This document shows, piece by piece, positions 33,836 to 44,165 of a stretch of 64,000 nt of DNA; within the stretch, counting starts at the first letter, position 1; each line of letters opens with the position of its first letter. Position numbers and translations under genes: made by a program. Source of the stretch: Pictodentalium vernedei (lineage: Eukaryota; Mollusca; Scaphopoda; Dentaliida; Dentaliidae); NCBI GenBank assembly GCA_031216915.1, contig CM062297.1, positions 364,077,704-364,141,703 on the forward strand, written 5' to 3'. The notes under the pieces are model-generated. The model did not search any database. It saw only the letters and a program-made list of their open reading frames with translations, and was not told the origin of the DNA.

Positions 33836-34387
33836 ATTATTTATTCATTTATTGGGGTTTAACGGCACTTTTGATAGCAAGGGCCACCTCATATCAGACA
33901 GTTTTATGGGTGGAGGAAGCCGGAGTACCCAGAGTGAACCATCTGGCCAATTGTCAGGCTCTTCAACGTGCTAACTCCACACAAGCCAGGGTCCGACATG
34001 AACCGTAACCTATAGGTTAGGTTATGGCGGAGGTTACGTGTTTCTATAAACTCGAGACCTATTATTAGGTTACGAGAGGAAACTGATTACCTTAATAATT
34101 TACCTTATATATACACTACAGGTTACGGTAGGCTAGACACACTATAACCTACTTTAAGGTTATGGTGTATGAAGCTTATATCAGTCCCTGCAAGCAGGGT
34201 TAGCATTGGTTGAAGACAAGTGCACCATCGACATGCAGTATGACTTAGTGCTCAATCCCACCATGCCACCATGTGGGCAATTAGGATTAAGTGTCTTGCC
34301 CAGGGACACAACATGGTTGCCACAGGTGGCATACGAACAGAGGGCCTCTCAGTTTACAGCCTGCATCTACTGAGCCACTGTGCTCCC
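33836..34387 (-). mobile_element. SINE, head type alpha, tail class I, split by an insertion
   Basis: Minus strand. Near-identical flanks AAAGAAATATAAAA (33,822-33,835) and AAAGCAATATAAAA (34,388-34,401) give a 14-bp target duplication with one mismatch. The head at the right end reads, on the minus strand, GTGGCTCAGTAGATGC (box A) and a degraded B box CTGTTCGTATGCC. Removing the 204-bp insert (33,987-34,190) restores a continuous body. Confidence 0.85.
33987..34190. mobile_element. 204-bp inverted-repeat DNA element inside a SINE
   Basis: It begins CAGGGTCCGACATGAACC and ends GGT..TATATCAGTCCCTG, so the CAGGG/CCCTG ends are inverted. Flanking CAAGC at 33,982-33,986 and 34,191-34,195 is a 5-bp direct repeat, and the uninterrupted SINE reads CACAAGCAGGG. 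The interior is full of TAACCT / AGGTTA inverted motifs. CAGGG ends recall hAT elements, but those usually make 8-bp duplications, so the superfamily is open. Confidence 0.8.
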
Positions 34388-34429
34388 AAAGCAATATAAA
34401 AGAGAAAGTTTGTAGCTGTAAGGGGACTT

Positions 34430-34630
34430 TACCCTTTTGCTAATGAATCGACTCCTCTGCCTGCTTATATTTACTAACTGAGCAGACAAAAAAAATTTAT
34501 TTTTTGAAACAATTTCAGCAAAGGCATATCCTGTGATCCTTCATTCGAATGAGCTGATTGAGGTGATTCCAATGAGGTTTTATTGAATTTTTTTTCAAAA
34601 AAATTTTAAAAAATATAATTAGATAATATA
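34430..34630 (+). mobile_element. Degraded TTAA-type hairpin MITE
   Basis: 'ttacccttttgctaatgaatcg', 'aacaatttcagcaaaggcatatcc', 'gtgatccttcattcgaatgagc' and a GATTCCAATGAGG partner match the hairpin MITE family. The ends are eroded. Confidence 0.45.
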
Positions 34631-34639
34631 AGAAGATTA

Positions 34640-35040
34640 AGAATCAGTTTCTCAGGTTCTCTTATGGTCATCTTTGCTGCCGCAGGCTATCTTTTTATAA
34701 CCAATGCAAACTTAAAAAAATAAAAATTCAATGGTTTATGTCTGATATTTTACCCAAGTTAATAACATTGATAAATTTGTCCCTTGAATGCAAGAAGGCT
34801 CTGCAATGCTAAAGCATTGCAAAGCCTTCTTGCACTCAAGGAACGAAATACACCACCACCAATGCTATTCTGTAGATTATGAGGCCTTAAAACATAAAAA
34901 AAAAAAACCTAAACTTTTGATGACAAACAAATGATTACAAAAATAGAAAAAAAATACAGAAAAAAGCCATCCGCCCACATGCAATTTTACAAACAAAAAA
35001 AATATCCGAAGAAACAGAAGATTAACTTAGTGGGGCTTTA
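34640..35040 (+). repeat. Family J repeat with hairpin
   Basis: It matches 17,299-17,610 in several blocks. At 34,781-34,841 CCCTTGAATGCAAGAAGGCT and AGCCTTCTTGCACTCAAGG form a long hairpin around TGCAATGCTAAAGCATTGCA. The 17-kb copy has only the left arm ('cccttcagtgcaacaaggct'). Confidence 0.6.
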
Positions 35041-35787
35041 AAAAATAAAATAAAAAATTGACATTCTGTGCATTTTTTAAAGGGTGAGGGGTTAAACAGA
35101 AAATAGACATGTAAACTTTATTTTTTCCATTTTCACTTACATAACATAGCCAATTACCTATCAATGGGCCAGGTTCAATGAGTTTGTTCCAATAGTTATA
35201 AAATTTCTTCATTTTACCAGTTTACAACCCCCAAAGAAATAGTCTTGACACTGCTCATTTCAATGAGGGCTAAAAATTTACAATTTAGTTGAAAAAAGAA
35301 GATTTAGAAGTAACAACATTTGAAGGGTTTTTTTTAAAATGTTTCTGTACAGCTGAGGTCAGATTTTATGCAACCTCTTCCCGCCATAAAACATCCAAAT
35401 TGTCACAAAAGTTTTCCGAAACTGTCAGACTATTATTTTTTTTCGAAATGAACCAAATCTGTTCAGTGATCCATGCACAAAAAATGCCATTCAATTCACC
35501 TCTTTATTATATTTTCTCTCCTCACTTCTGACAGCCAACTGGAACACACAAGGTCATGAGCTAGTTTGGAAAGTCTACAATAAAATTACTGAATTGCTCA
35601 GAAAGAAATTTTGTACATTCATCTTCAGTGTGTGATTGATAGAGGGTTAACATTACCCAACACACATGATATAAAAATTTGTTTTCAAAATACGTCTTTG
35701 TTATTTTTTTTTTTTATCTTGCTTAATCTTTTTTAAAATTCTTATATAATAAACCAGAGGGGTGTCATTTGTGTGCAAAGCACACTA
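35041..35787. other. No feature recognised
   Basis: AT-rich sequence with several A and T runs. No repeat or gene was assigned. Confidence 0.45.
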
Positions 35788-37669
35788 TAGTATATCCCCG
35801 CATTCGCATTTGTGATTGTCGGGGCCGAATCAAAAATCCAAAACCTTTATGCACATCTACAGACGCTATTGATTAACATGAACACACTTTTAGTGTTTCG
35901 AATTGAAACCCCTAGGAGTTTTTCTCCGGAAACCATTCCTCTAACGACAAAAATGATGCCCCTTGCACCCCTCAGGGCCAAATCAAAAATGCAAAACCTT
36001 TATGCACATCTACAGACCCTATTGATTAACATGAACACACTTTTAGTGTTTCGAATTGAAACCCCTAAGAGTTTTTCACTGGAAACCATTCCTCTAACAA
36101 CAAAAGTGGTGGCCCTTGTGCCCTCGAGGGCCGAATCAAAAATCCAAAACCTTTATGCACATCTACAGACCCTATGAATGAACATGAACACACTTTCAAT
36201 GTTTTGAATTGAAACCCCTAGGAGTTTTTCTCCGGAAACCATTCTTCTAACGACAAAAATGGTGCCCCTTGCACCCCTCGAAGCCTTTATGCACATCTAC
36301 AGACCCAATTGATTAACATGAACACACTTCCAGTGTTTCGAATTGAAACCCTGGGAGTTTTTTTTTTCCGGAAACCATTCCTCTAACGACAAAAATGGTG
36401 CGCCCTCCGAAGGTGAATCAAAAATACAAAACCTTTATGCACATCTACAGGCCATATTGATTAACATGAACACACTTTCAGTGTTTCGAATTGAAACCCC
36501 TAGGAATTTTTCTCTGGAAACCATTCCTCTAACGACAAAAATGGTGCCCCTTGGGGCCGAATAAAAAATCCAAAACCTTTATGCACATCTACAGACTCTA
36601 TTAATGAAGATGAACACACTTTCAATGTTTCGAATTGAAACCCCTAGGAGTTTTTCGCCGGAAACCATTCCTCTAACAACAAAATTGGTGCCCCCTGTGC
36701 CCCTTGAAGCCGAATAAAAAATCCAAAGCCTTTATGCACATCTACAGACCCTATCAATGAAGATGAATGAACTTTCAGTGTTTCGAACTGAAACCCCTAG
36801 GAGTTTTTCGCCAGAAACCACTCCTCTAACGACAAAAATGGAGACCCTTGCGCCCCTCGAAGCCAAATCAAAAAACCAAAACCTTTATGCACATCTACAG
36901 ACCCTATTCATTAACATGAACACACTTTCAGTGTTTCAAATTTAAACCCCTAGGAGTTTTTCTCCAGAAACCATTCCTCTAATGACAAAAATGGTGCCCC
37001 TTGCACCCCTCGGGGCCGAATAAAAAATCCAAAACCTTTATGCACATCTACAGACCCTATGAATGAACACGAACACACTTTCAATGTTTCGAATCGAAAC
37101 CCCTAGGAGTTTTTCGCCGGAAACCATTCCTCTAATGACAAAAATGGTGCCCCTTGTGCCTCTCGGGGCCGAATCAAAAATCCAAAACCTTTATGCACAT
37201 CTACAGACCCTATGAATGAACATGAACACACTTTCAATGTTTCGAATTGAAACCCCTAGTTTTTCGCCGGAAACCATTCCTCTAACGACAAATGTGGTGC
37301 CCCTTACGCCCCCATGGGCCGAATCAAAAATCCAAAACCTTTATGCACATCTACAGACCCTATGAATGAACATGAACACACTTTCAATGTTTCGAATTGA
37401 AACCCCTAGGAGTTTTTCACCGGAAACCATTCCTCTAACGACAAAAGTGGTGCCCCTTATGCCCCCGAGGGCCGAATCAAAAATCCAAAACCTTTATGCA
37501 CATCTACAGACCCTATGAATGAACATGTACACACTTTCAATGTTTTGAATTGAAACCCCTTGGAGTTTTTCGCCAGAAACCATTCCCGGATGTACGGACG
37601 TACGGAGAGACGGACGGACGGACGGAGACAACCAATATATCCCCGCAATTTTTCAAATGCGGGGATAAT
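35788..37669 (+). mobile_element. Tandem-core element Q (12 monomers)
   Basis: Left end TATATCCCCGCATTCGCATT (35,791-35,810). Right end hairpin ATATCCCCGCAATTTTTC / CAAATGCGGGGATA (37,637-37,667). Twelve monomers of mostly 151-153 bp have CCAAAACC-type starts at 35,838, 35,991, 36,144, ~36,285, ~36,425, 36,570, 36,723, 36,876, 37,029, 37,181, 37,332 and 37,484. Each has 'tttatgcacatctacagac', 'gtttcgaattgaaacccc' and 'ggaaaccattcctctaac'. A GACGGACGGACGG block precedes the end. The open frame across 35,812-36,177 exists because 153 is a multiple of three. Confidence 0.9.
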
Positions 37670-37795
37670 TATTTGCTACTAGTTTATTTGGAGTGAGCAA
37701 ACAGTGAGTAAACAATAACCTTGAAATCATTTTGTAAACGTTAATTTTTGGTGTAAATAGTCTTTATACAGATGTTACACAACAAATAATACTTT

Positions 37796-38262
37796 ATTTT
37801 TTTCTTTCTTTATTGGCGCTTTAGGTCACATACTTCTACACAATGGCTAATCATGACCACAACATGGAGATAAAGTCAAGGTCAGTCAATCGTTTGCCTA
37901 CTTCAGAGGACTCGCACCCCAAGCATTAGTGACTGGGTCCTATTTTACCAGTGAAACAGAGCTTGTTATCCCCATTAACCCTTTACCCAATGCAGACAAT
38001 ATAAAAATTTATTATTTTAAATATAATTTTTTGAAATTTTTCAAAGTTTCAACAAAACCATATCATGTGACCCCTCGTTGCAATGAGCTCAGCAAGCTCG
38101 TTCCAATGAGGGGGTCACATGATATGGTTTTGTTGAAATTTTTTGAAAAATAATATTTTTTTCAACTGCTGAATTTGCATATTAGGCGGGCAGATGTGTG
38201 ATTTGTTGTGTAACGGGTTAAACAAGCACTGATTCATTTCCTGGGTTCCCGCGGGGCAACAG
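37796..38262 (-). mobile_element. Second SINE-like family, tail class II, holding a MITE
   Basis: The tail TTTATTGGCGCTTTAGGTCA + CACAATGGCTAATCATGACC is followed by 'aacatggagataaagtcaag', 'gtcagtcaatcgttt' and 'ttaccagtgaaacagagctt'. After the nested MITE it resumes with 'aacaagcactgattcatttcc'. The copy at 53,896 lacks the MITE. Confidence 0.75.
37979..38217 (+). mobile_element. TTAA-type hairpin MITE nested in a SINE-like repeat
   Basis: TTAA at 37,975-37,978 and 38,218-38,221. The ends are CCCTTTACCCAATGCAGAC and TTGTGTAACGGG (eroded). The central hairpin arms are CCATATCATGTGACCCC and its complement. The homologous repeat at 54,081-54,107 reads straight through the insertion point. Confidence 0.9.
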
Positions 38263-38264
38263 AT

Positions 38265-38455
38265 ACTTGTGCATTTGTACTTGTGGTTGGTGTACATATT
38301 CATTTTAATAATGCTATACAGTAAATATATATGCATTTGTACTTGTGGTTGGTTTAGTCATTATAATGATGTTATACACCAAATGTGTATGCGCTTTTTC
38401 TTGTTGTTGGTGTACATAGTCATTATAAAGATGTTATTCACCAAATATATACCGA
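38265..38455 (+). repeat. Tandem repeat, ~62 bp x3
   Basis: 'catttgtacttgtggttggt' at 38,272 and 38,334 and a variant at ~38,392 ('ctttttcttgttgttggt'), each followed by 'tcattataatgatgttatac'-like sequence. Confidence 0.75.
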
Positions 38456-38469
38456 GTCCAAAAAGAAAT

Positions 38470-38831
38470 ATTTAGTATATTATCGACGTTTAATTCCAAA
38501 CAAATTATTGTAAATTCATATTTTGAGTCTAGCTGTATGAATTTGCATAATTTCATGTTCTTACTGGCGCCAGCGCCATGTCAGGACGTTGCAATTCAGA
38601 CATGGGGTGAAATGAAAAGTTCACACAAGCAGTCAATAGTGTGTATGTCCACCGTATGCCTCTTGGATGGCAAAACACCAACGGCGCATGGACCTGATAA
38701 GTCTCTGGATGTCACCCTGTGGTATTGCATTCCACTCCTGCCTTAGAGCATTACGTAAATCGCCTAACGTCTGAAGATCATGAAGTCGTACCCGACAGTC
38801 CAATTGATCCCAAAGATGCTCGACTGGTGAT
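38470..38831 (-). pseudogene. Tc1-like transposase C-terminal relic
   Basis: On the minus strand, 38,831 to 38,633 reads HLSPVEHLWDQLDCRVRL, then ALRQEWNAIPQGDIQRLIRS, then MRRWCFAIQEAYGGHTHY. This is the C-terminal part of Tc1-family DDE transposases. The S-P-x-E-H-x-W-D motif carries the third catalytic acidic residue region. The DNA-binding half and the first two catalytic residues are missing. The left side (to about 38,455, CCGAGTCCAAAAAG next to TA) may be the remaining terminal repeat. On the right it is cut by family A sequence at 38,833. It cannot encode an active transposase. Confidence 0.8.
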
Positions 38832-38832
38832 A

Positions 38833-39371
38833 AATGTAATTTTATACAAAATGGCTGCCATCGGCCATCTTGAATTTCGGACCGGACCCCAAAACACTCG
38901 TTCTCGTCCCATGGTGATACCAAAGGTACCCAAGAAGTTTCGTAAAGATCGGTTCATAAATACGACCTCTAGCCCGAGCCGTATTGGAATACATCAAAGT
39001 TAGTTTAATTTGCATAATTTACGCACATGAAAAAAACCTGTATTATATGTGATGTATCCCATGGTACTAAACATTCATACAAAAAATTATTCAAATCAGC
39101 GCTTTCATATGGAAGTTCTGTGCAAAAATCTGATTGCACCTAATTTTGTACAAAATGGCTGCCAGCGGCCAACTTGAATTTTGGATCGGACCCCAAAACA
39201 CTCGTTCTCGTCCCACGGTCATAACAATGGTACCCAAGAAGTTTCGTAAAGAGCGGTTAATAAATACGGCCTCTAGCTCAAGCTGTATTGAATTGCTGAC
39301 GGACAGATGGACAGACGGACAACTGGCCATGGCAAAAGCTCAAATTTGGCTTCGCCAAACTTGAGCTAAAA
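38833..39371 (+). mobile_element. Family A element A4, left-truncated
   Basis: Two core monomers ('atggctgccatcggccatct', 'gtacccaagaagtttcg', 'tcgtaaagatcgg') followed by GACGGACAGATGGACAGACG and the end GGCTTCGCCAAACTTGAGC + TAAAAA (39,352-39,371). It begins inside a core unit, with no left terminus. Confidence 0.8.
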
Positions 39372-39619
39372 ACTGATTGCACTAATTTTGGTACAAAATG
39401 GCTGCTGGCAGCCATCTTGAATTTTGGATCACACCCAAAAACACTCGTTCTCGTCCCATGGTGATAAAGATACCCAAGAAGTTTCGTAAAGATCGGTTCA
39501 TAAATACAGCCTCTAGCCCGAGCCGTATTGAATTGATGCCGGACAGACGTCTAGACAGACGACGGACAATGGGCCATGGCATAACCTCAAATTTGACTAT
39601 TTCAAAGTTGAGCTGAAAA
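39372..39619 (+). mobile_element. Family A element A5, single unit with right end
   Basis: It starts mid-core (CTGATTGCACTAATTTTGG) directly at the end of A4. It has one unit, an ACAGACGTCTAGACAGACG block and the end GACTATTTCAAAGTTGAGC + TGAAAA. Confidence 0.75.
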
Positions 39620-40205
39620 TGATTGTTAAGAACCAGTCTCAAAAAGATTAAGTCTTTTTGACGCACCATTTTGAAAGTTTTCCAATGGGGATTACATAAT
39701 CTTACAATACCTTCTTCTGCTTTGTATTTCTATTTCTGTGAAACTTTAGGGTCTTGCCACACCATCGGAAATGCTGCCCGCTGTCACTGCTTCTGACTCA
39801 CATGAAGGGCTTGTTAATCAATGAATTATTTCTTCTTCCTCGTTCACCAGCAAAAGAATAGTGTTGAACCAATGATTGGAATCGGCCACCGCAATTGGCT
39901 GATTGTGGGTAATCAGATAACAGCACTATGGCTCCTGGAATATCAGTTCAACCGATTGTTGCCAAGCATTTTTTTTTGTGATGATTCATTAACCACATTT
40001 TATTATCTTCTGTAACTGTTCAATTGTTAATGTAATATGATGTTAATAAAACCATTCAATAAAGTTGAGAAACAACCACAATGTGTATTCTTAATTTCTC
40101 CCCTTTATGGTACATACAAATTAAACAACATGTAAAGCTTACAATTGAGTGCACTTGCAGCAATCGCTAGTTCATATACTGGAAACAGTGAAGGTTGCAC
40201 TCCAT
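39620..40205. other. No feature recognised
   Basis: Apart from a small AAAGATTAAGTCTTT palindrome near 39,644 I see no repeat, gene or RNA. Confidence 0.45.
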
Positions 40206-40212
40206 TTACTCA

Positions 40213-40296
40213 GGTCGCAGTAAAATGACCAGTCACATACACTTGGAGAGCCACGTGTACCGCCAAGTGTGTGCAACTGGTCATTTTACTGCGACC
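40213..40296. repeat. Hairpin
   Basis: GGTCGCAGTAAAATGACCAG (40,213) and its complement CTGGTCATTTTACTGCGACC (ending 40,296). Arms of ~34 bp continue to CACTTGG / CCAAGTG around a 16-base loop. Confidence 0.85.
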
Positions 40297-40659
40297 AGAG
40301 TCAACAGTGTTTAACACTATAAAATATGTTCAATTTAATGTAGTTCTTTCAAGCCTCTACTTGTCTAGTAGTGCACAGTATTACAATCGGAATCAGCATC
40401 AGAATCGGCTGCGTGTGAACTCAAATAACCGGTAATCGGTCAGCCGCCATTTTTGGTAATCGGTTGAACACTGCAAAAGAAATCTGTTTTCTCACAGCAT
40501 AACAGCACTATCTGCCTTCCTGCAATTCCATGACAATTTATTTTGTGTTAAATGCTGCATCTGACAATGTCAGTGACATTATGAAATGTCAGAACATTAT
40601 GAAGCAAGTTTAACTTCCAACACAATGACGTACTCCCTACATTACTTATCTTCAGCCTT
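40297..40659. other. No feature recognised
   Basis: Contains a short GGAATCAGCATCAGAATCGG stretch. No assigned repeat or gene. Confidence 0.45.
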
Positions 40660-40671
40660 TACCAAACATAA

Positions 40672-41028
40672 TGGGGAGCGCGGTGGCTCAATGATGGACT
40701 TCTGTGTTAGAGGTCCTGAGTTCGATCCCCTTCTGGGACGACCACATTGTGTCCATGGGCAAGGCAATTTATCCCCTTTGCCTACATGAGGGTATGATGA
40801 CGCCGTGTACTAAGGGGTACAGCACGTCAATGGTGCACATGTCTTCAACTGCTGTAACCCTGCTTGAGCGGAACCTGAACAGAGTTAGAATGTTGAGCTG
40901 ACAGTGGCTCGTCGATGCTCAGTAGTTCTCTCCAGGTACTCTGGCTTCCTCCACCCATAAAACTGTCATGGTCACGATCAGCCATTGTGCATAAGTATGT
41001 GACCTTAAACACCAATAAATAATAATAA
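40672..41028 (+). mobile_element. Full-length SINE, head type beta, tail class II
   Basis: A 357-bp element with an exact 12-bp target duplication, TACCAAACATAA (40,660-40,671 and 41,029-41,040). The tRNA-like head has box A TGGCTCAATGATGG and box B AGTTCGATCCC. The body has 'gggtatgatgacgccgtgta', 'cacatgtcttcaac' and 'ctctccaggtactctggc'. The tail runs GCCATTGTGCATAAG, GTGACCTTAAACACC and AATAAATAATAATAAT. It is presumably transcribed by Pol III from the internal boxes and mobilised by a LINE. Confidence 0.95.
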
Positions 41029-41040
41029 TACCAAACATAA

Positions 41041-41218
41041 CAGAGTTGTGGAACCTATATTGAAACCTGGCCTGTATTACTAGCTGGAAAATACACATAT
41101 CAACTTTGGTTGAAAACAAATAATCCAAACTGGAGTAATCAGTTGGAAACCAATTGTTTGCAGACAGATGGATGGACGAAAGTCATGACTATTGCCCTGA
41201 CTATAGTCAGGCTAAAAC
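41041..41218 (+). repeat. Right end of an L-type element
   Basis: 'cagacagatggatggacgaa' then GTCATGACTATTGCCCTGAC, TATAGTCAGGC and TAAAA (to 41,218). The same end closes element L/D2 at 43,312. The upstream part (41,041-41,150) is not recognised. Confidence 0.6.
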
Positions 41219-42121
41219 TGCATTTTGTACGAAAGAAAAAATATTGCATGAATGACCCTGGGTGAGGAGGAGGAGGTGGGGTAGGGGGTGAGGGGTGGGG
41301 GAGAGTAGGGGTGTGTTAGGGGAGTACATTTTTTTTTTCCACATGTGGTCAGTCTAAATCCTTCAGAATGCATTTTGAGCAGAGAAAAAAAAATACTCAA
41401 CTGGCACCATGGGGGTGGGGGTGGGGGGGGGGGGGTGGTGTTTGTCTGGGTTTTTAACCACAAACTTTAACCAAAACTGTAAAACTGCACTTTTGATGAA
41501 AGAAAAAAAAAGTGCCTAACTGGCCCCCCAGTGGGTGGGGTGGGGTGGAGGGGGGGGAGGTGATGTGAGTTTAAAAAAAGGTTCCGCATGTAGTGACTGT
41601 AAATAGTTCAAAATACATATTCGAGGGAAGAAAAAAAAAATGCCTAATTTGGGTGGGGGGTGGGGGGTGGGGGGTGGGGGGATAATTTTTGTCTGTTTTT
41701 TTAACCACAAACTTTAACAAAAAAAAGCATTTTTGACAAAAGGAAAAAAAAGGTTCTGCGTGTAGTGACTGTAAATAGTTCAAACTGCATATTGGAGGAA
41801 ATAAAAAAAAAAAAAAATCTAATTGGGGGGGGGGGGGGGGGGGGGAAGGGTAGGGGCGGTAGTGCTTGTCTGGGTTTTTAACCAAAACTGTAAACAAGCA
41901 TTTTTGACGAAAGGAAAAAAAAAGTGCCTAATTGGCCTGGGGGGGGGGGGGGGGGGGGGTGCAGGAGTACGTAAGTTTAAAAAAAAGGTTCCGAATGTAG
42001 TGACTGCAAATAGTTCAAAATGCATATTGGGGAAAAGTAGAAAAAAAGCCTAACTGGGGGTGGGGGGGGTGGGGGGGGGGGTAGCATGTGGGGGGGGGGG
42101 GTGGGGGTTAACCACAAAATT
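41219..42121 (+). repeat. Family L core with G-run array
   Basis: Units alternate between 'aaccacaaactttaaccaaa' and 'gtagtgactgtaaatagttc' (GTAGTGACTG at 41,590, 41,762 and 41,997). Each unit holds an A-rich run and then a G-rich tract, for example GGGTGGGGGGTGGGGGGTGG near 41,650, and G runs near 41,826-41,845, 41,939-41,959 and 42,057-42,105. At least seven G-rich tracts lie on the plus strand. Proline-rich open frames on the minus strand are translations of these tracts. Confidence 0.8.
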
Positions 42122-43312
42122 GGAGTCACCCTACCAAGCTACAATGAAATCCCTTCATAATTATGGCCTGTGGAATATTCTAAAGGTTTTCAGGCTTCGG
42201 GCCTCTGTAGCCGTCACAGTTGCCCAAAAGGGTACGTTCTCATCTAGACATTATATGAAGTCAACCTATCACGTTACAATGAAATCCCTCCATAAATATG
42301 ACCTGTAGACTGTGCTAAAGGTATTCGGGCTTCGGGCCCCTGTTGCCGTCACAGTTGCCCAAAAGGGGACGTTCTCATGTAGACATTATATGAAGTCAAC
42401 CTATCAAGTTACAATGAAATCCCTCCATAAATATGACGTGTAGACTGTGCCAAAGGTTTTTGGGCTTCGGGCTCGGGCAGCCATCATGGTTGAATGATCG
42501 CAACCAAAAGAGGACAATCTCATCTGGGCATCATGTGGATTGATCCTACGAAGTTACAATGAAATCCCTTCATAAATATGACTGTAGACTGTGCTGAAGG
42601 TTTTTGGGTTTCGGGCACCTGTAGCCGTCAAAGTTGCCCAATCACGTCCAAAAGGGGACTTTCTCATGTTGACATTATGTGAAGTCAACCTATCAAGTTA
42701 CAATGAAATCCCTCCATAAATATGACCTGTAGACTGTGCTAAAGGTTTTGGGGTTTTGGGCTCGGGCAGTTGTGACGGTTGATAGATCACGCCCAAATGG
42801 GGAAATTCTCATGTAGACATCATACAGAGTCATCGTATCAAGTTACAATGAAATGCATCCATATTAAACATGACCTGCAGACTGTGTTAAAAGTTTTTGG
42901 GTTTCGGGCTTAGGCAGCCATCACGGTTGACAGATCATGCTCAAACAGGAACATTCTCATCTGGGCATTATACATAGGCATTCTATGAAGTTGCAATGAA
43001 ATCCCTTCATAAATACGACCTGTAGACTGTGCTAATGTTTTTCAGGTTTTGGGCTTGGGCAGCCATACCGGTTGACCGATCACGACCAAAAGGGGACGTT
43101 CTCATGAAGACATGATCTAAAACCAGCATATGAAATTTTGTGACGATCAGACAAGAACTACCGGGTATAGCCTGTACTTGAAGGTTGAATAAAAAACTTT
43201 AAGCACAAACTTTAACCAAAAACTCTTAAACGTTAACAGACGGACAGATGGACGGATGGATGGACAAAAGTCATTACTATTCCCCTTACTGTAAACAGTC
43301 GGGCTAAAAATG
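42122..43312 (+). mobile_element. Tandem-core element D2 (D core, L-type end)
   Basis: About seven ~140-bp monomers share the D1 core ('acaatgaaatccctccataa', 'gacctgtagactgtgct', 'ggggacgttctcat'). Homology with D1 continues to 'gaaattttgtgacgatc' near 43,150, then stops. The end instead is 'cacaaactttaaccaaaaac', a GACGGACAGATGGACGGATG block and TTACTGTAAACAGTCGGGC + TAAAAA, matching the L-type end at 41,218. It is therefore continuous with the L core to its left. Confidence 0.8.
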
Positions 43313-44165
43313 GCTGGAACTATGTAAAAAATTCACCATTCAAATGTTTTCATTTTTGTCTCAAAAACATAGCTTTTGAATCCTCATTGAAATGATCTTG
43401 CTGCACACATTCCAAAGAGGGGTCATTAGCCATGGTTTTGATCAAAATATGAAAATTTGAAGTTAATCAAGAAGTTTTTGCAAGTCTGCAAATCAGAATA
43501 AGGAATATAACAAAATATTTTATTATTCAACAGTACCCAGGCAGCAACTGCTTTGGTGAGCTCAACTACTTTGGTGAGCTAGATATAGTGTGCCCAAATG
43601 CCTGTGGGCACCTAGGACATTCACAATTCGGGTATCTAAAACATAGAATATCACAAAAATTCATCCCCTGAATGCCCCAAATACCTGTGGGCATCAAGGT
43701 CATTTCACAATTCGGGCATCTGAAATGGAATATCTAAAAAATTCATTGCCCAACCGAGCTACCATGAATCCCCTAGCTATCCAGGACGTTTTCTTTTCAA
43801 AATTATGAATAGGGTTTCACCAAAACCATGCAGTTTCCATCATAGTATAGCAGCCAAACAAAACAAGAGACCCCTGAGGGCTGGAGATACTCACCTCAGT
43901 TGTTTAAAGAAGTCCAAAATGAGATAAAAGGCTGTCTTTTCTAATGTTTTTGCATGTCTGTTCTCCTGAACATATTCTAGAACTCAACAATGTTGAATTT
44001 TTTTTTTATATCGAACAGTTTTAGCTGGATCATATCAAGTGTTCATTCAGAATGTGAGAGTCATGGATAGTATTAATAAATACAGACAATAGCTGGTATC
44101 AAATTCATTGATGTTAGAGAGATACCACTGGATTTTTAAACAAGAAATATGTTACTAAGGTAACA
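43313..44165. other. Hairpin MITE relic and ~105-bp duplication
   Basis: 43,345-43,450 is a diverged relative of the hairpin at 33,521 ('ctcaaaaacatagctttt', 'gaggggtcattagccatgg'). 43,590-43,760 holds two ~110-bp units with 'tgcctgtgggca' / 'tacctgtgggca' and 'cacaattcgggtatct' / 'cacaattcgggcatct'. The rest is not recognised. Confidence 0.45.

Noticed and set aside
35812-36177. 121-codon open frame with a repeated NLYAHLQTL motif in element Q
   Set aside because: The monomer is 153 bp, a multiple of three, so any stop-free unit stays open through the array. Frames break in later monomers and there is no start context or domain.
41212-42053. Proline-rich minus-strand and glycine-rich plus-strand open frames
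   Set aside because: They are translations of G/C homopolymer tracts in the L core. Both strands are open and no domain is present.
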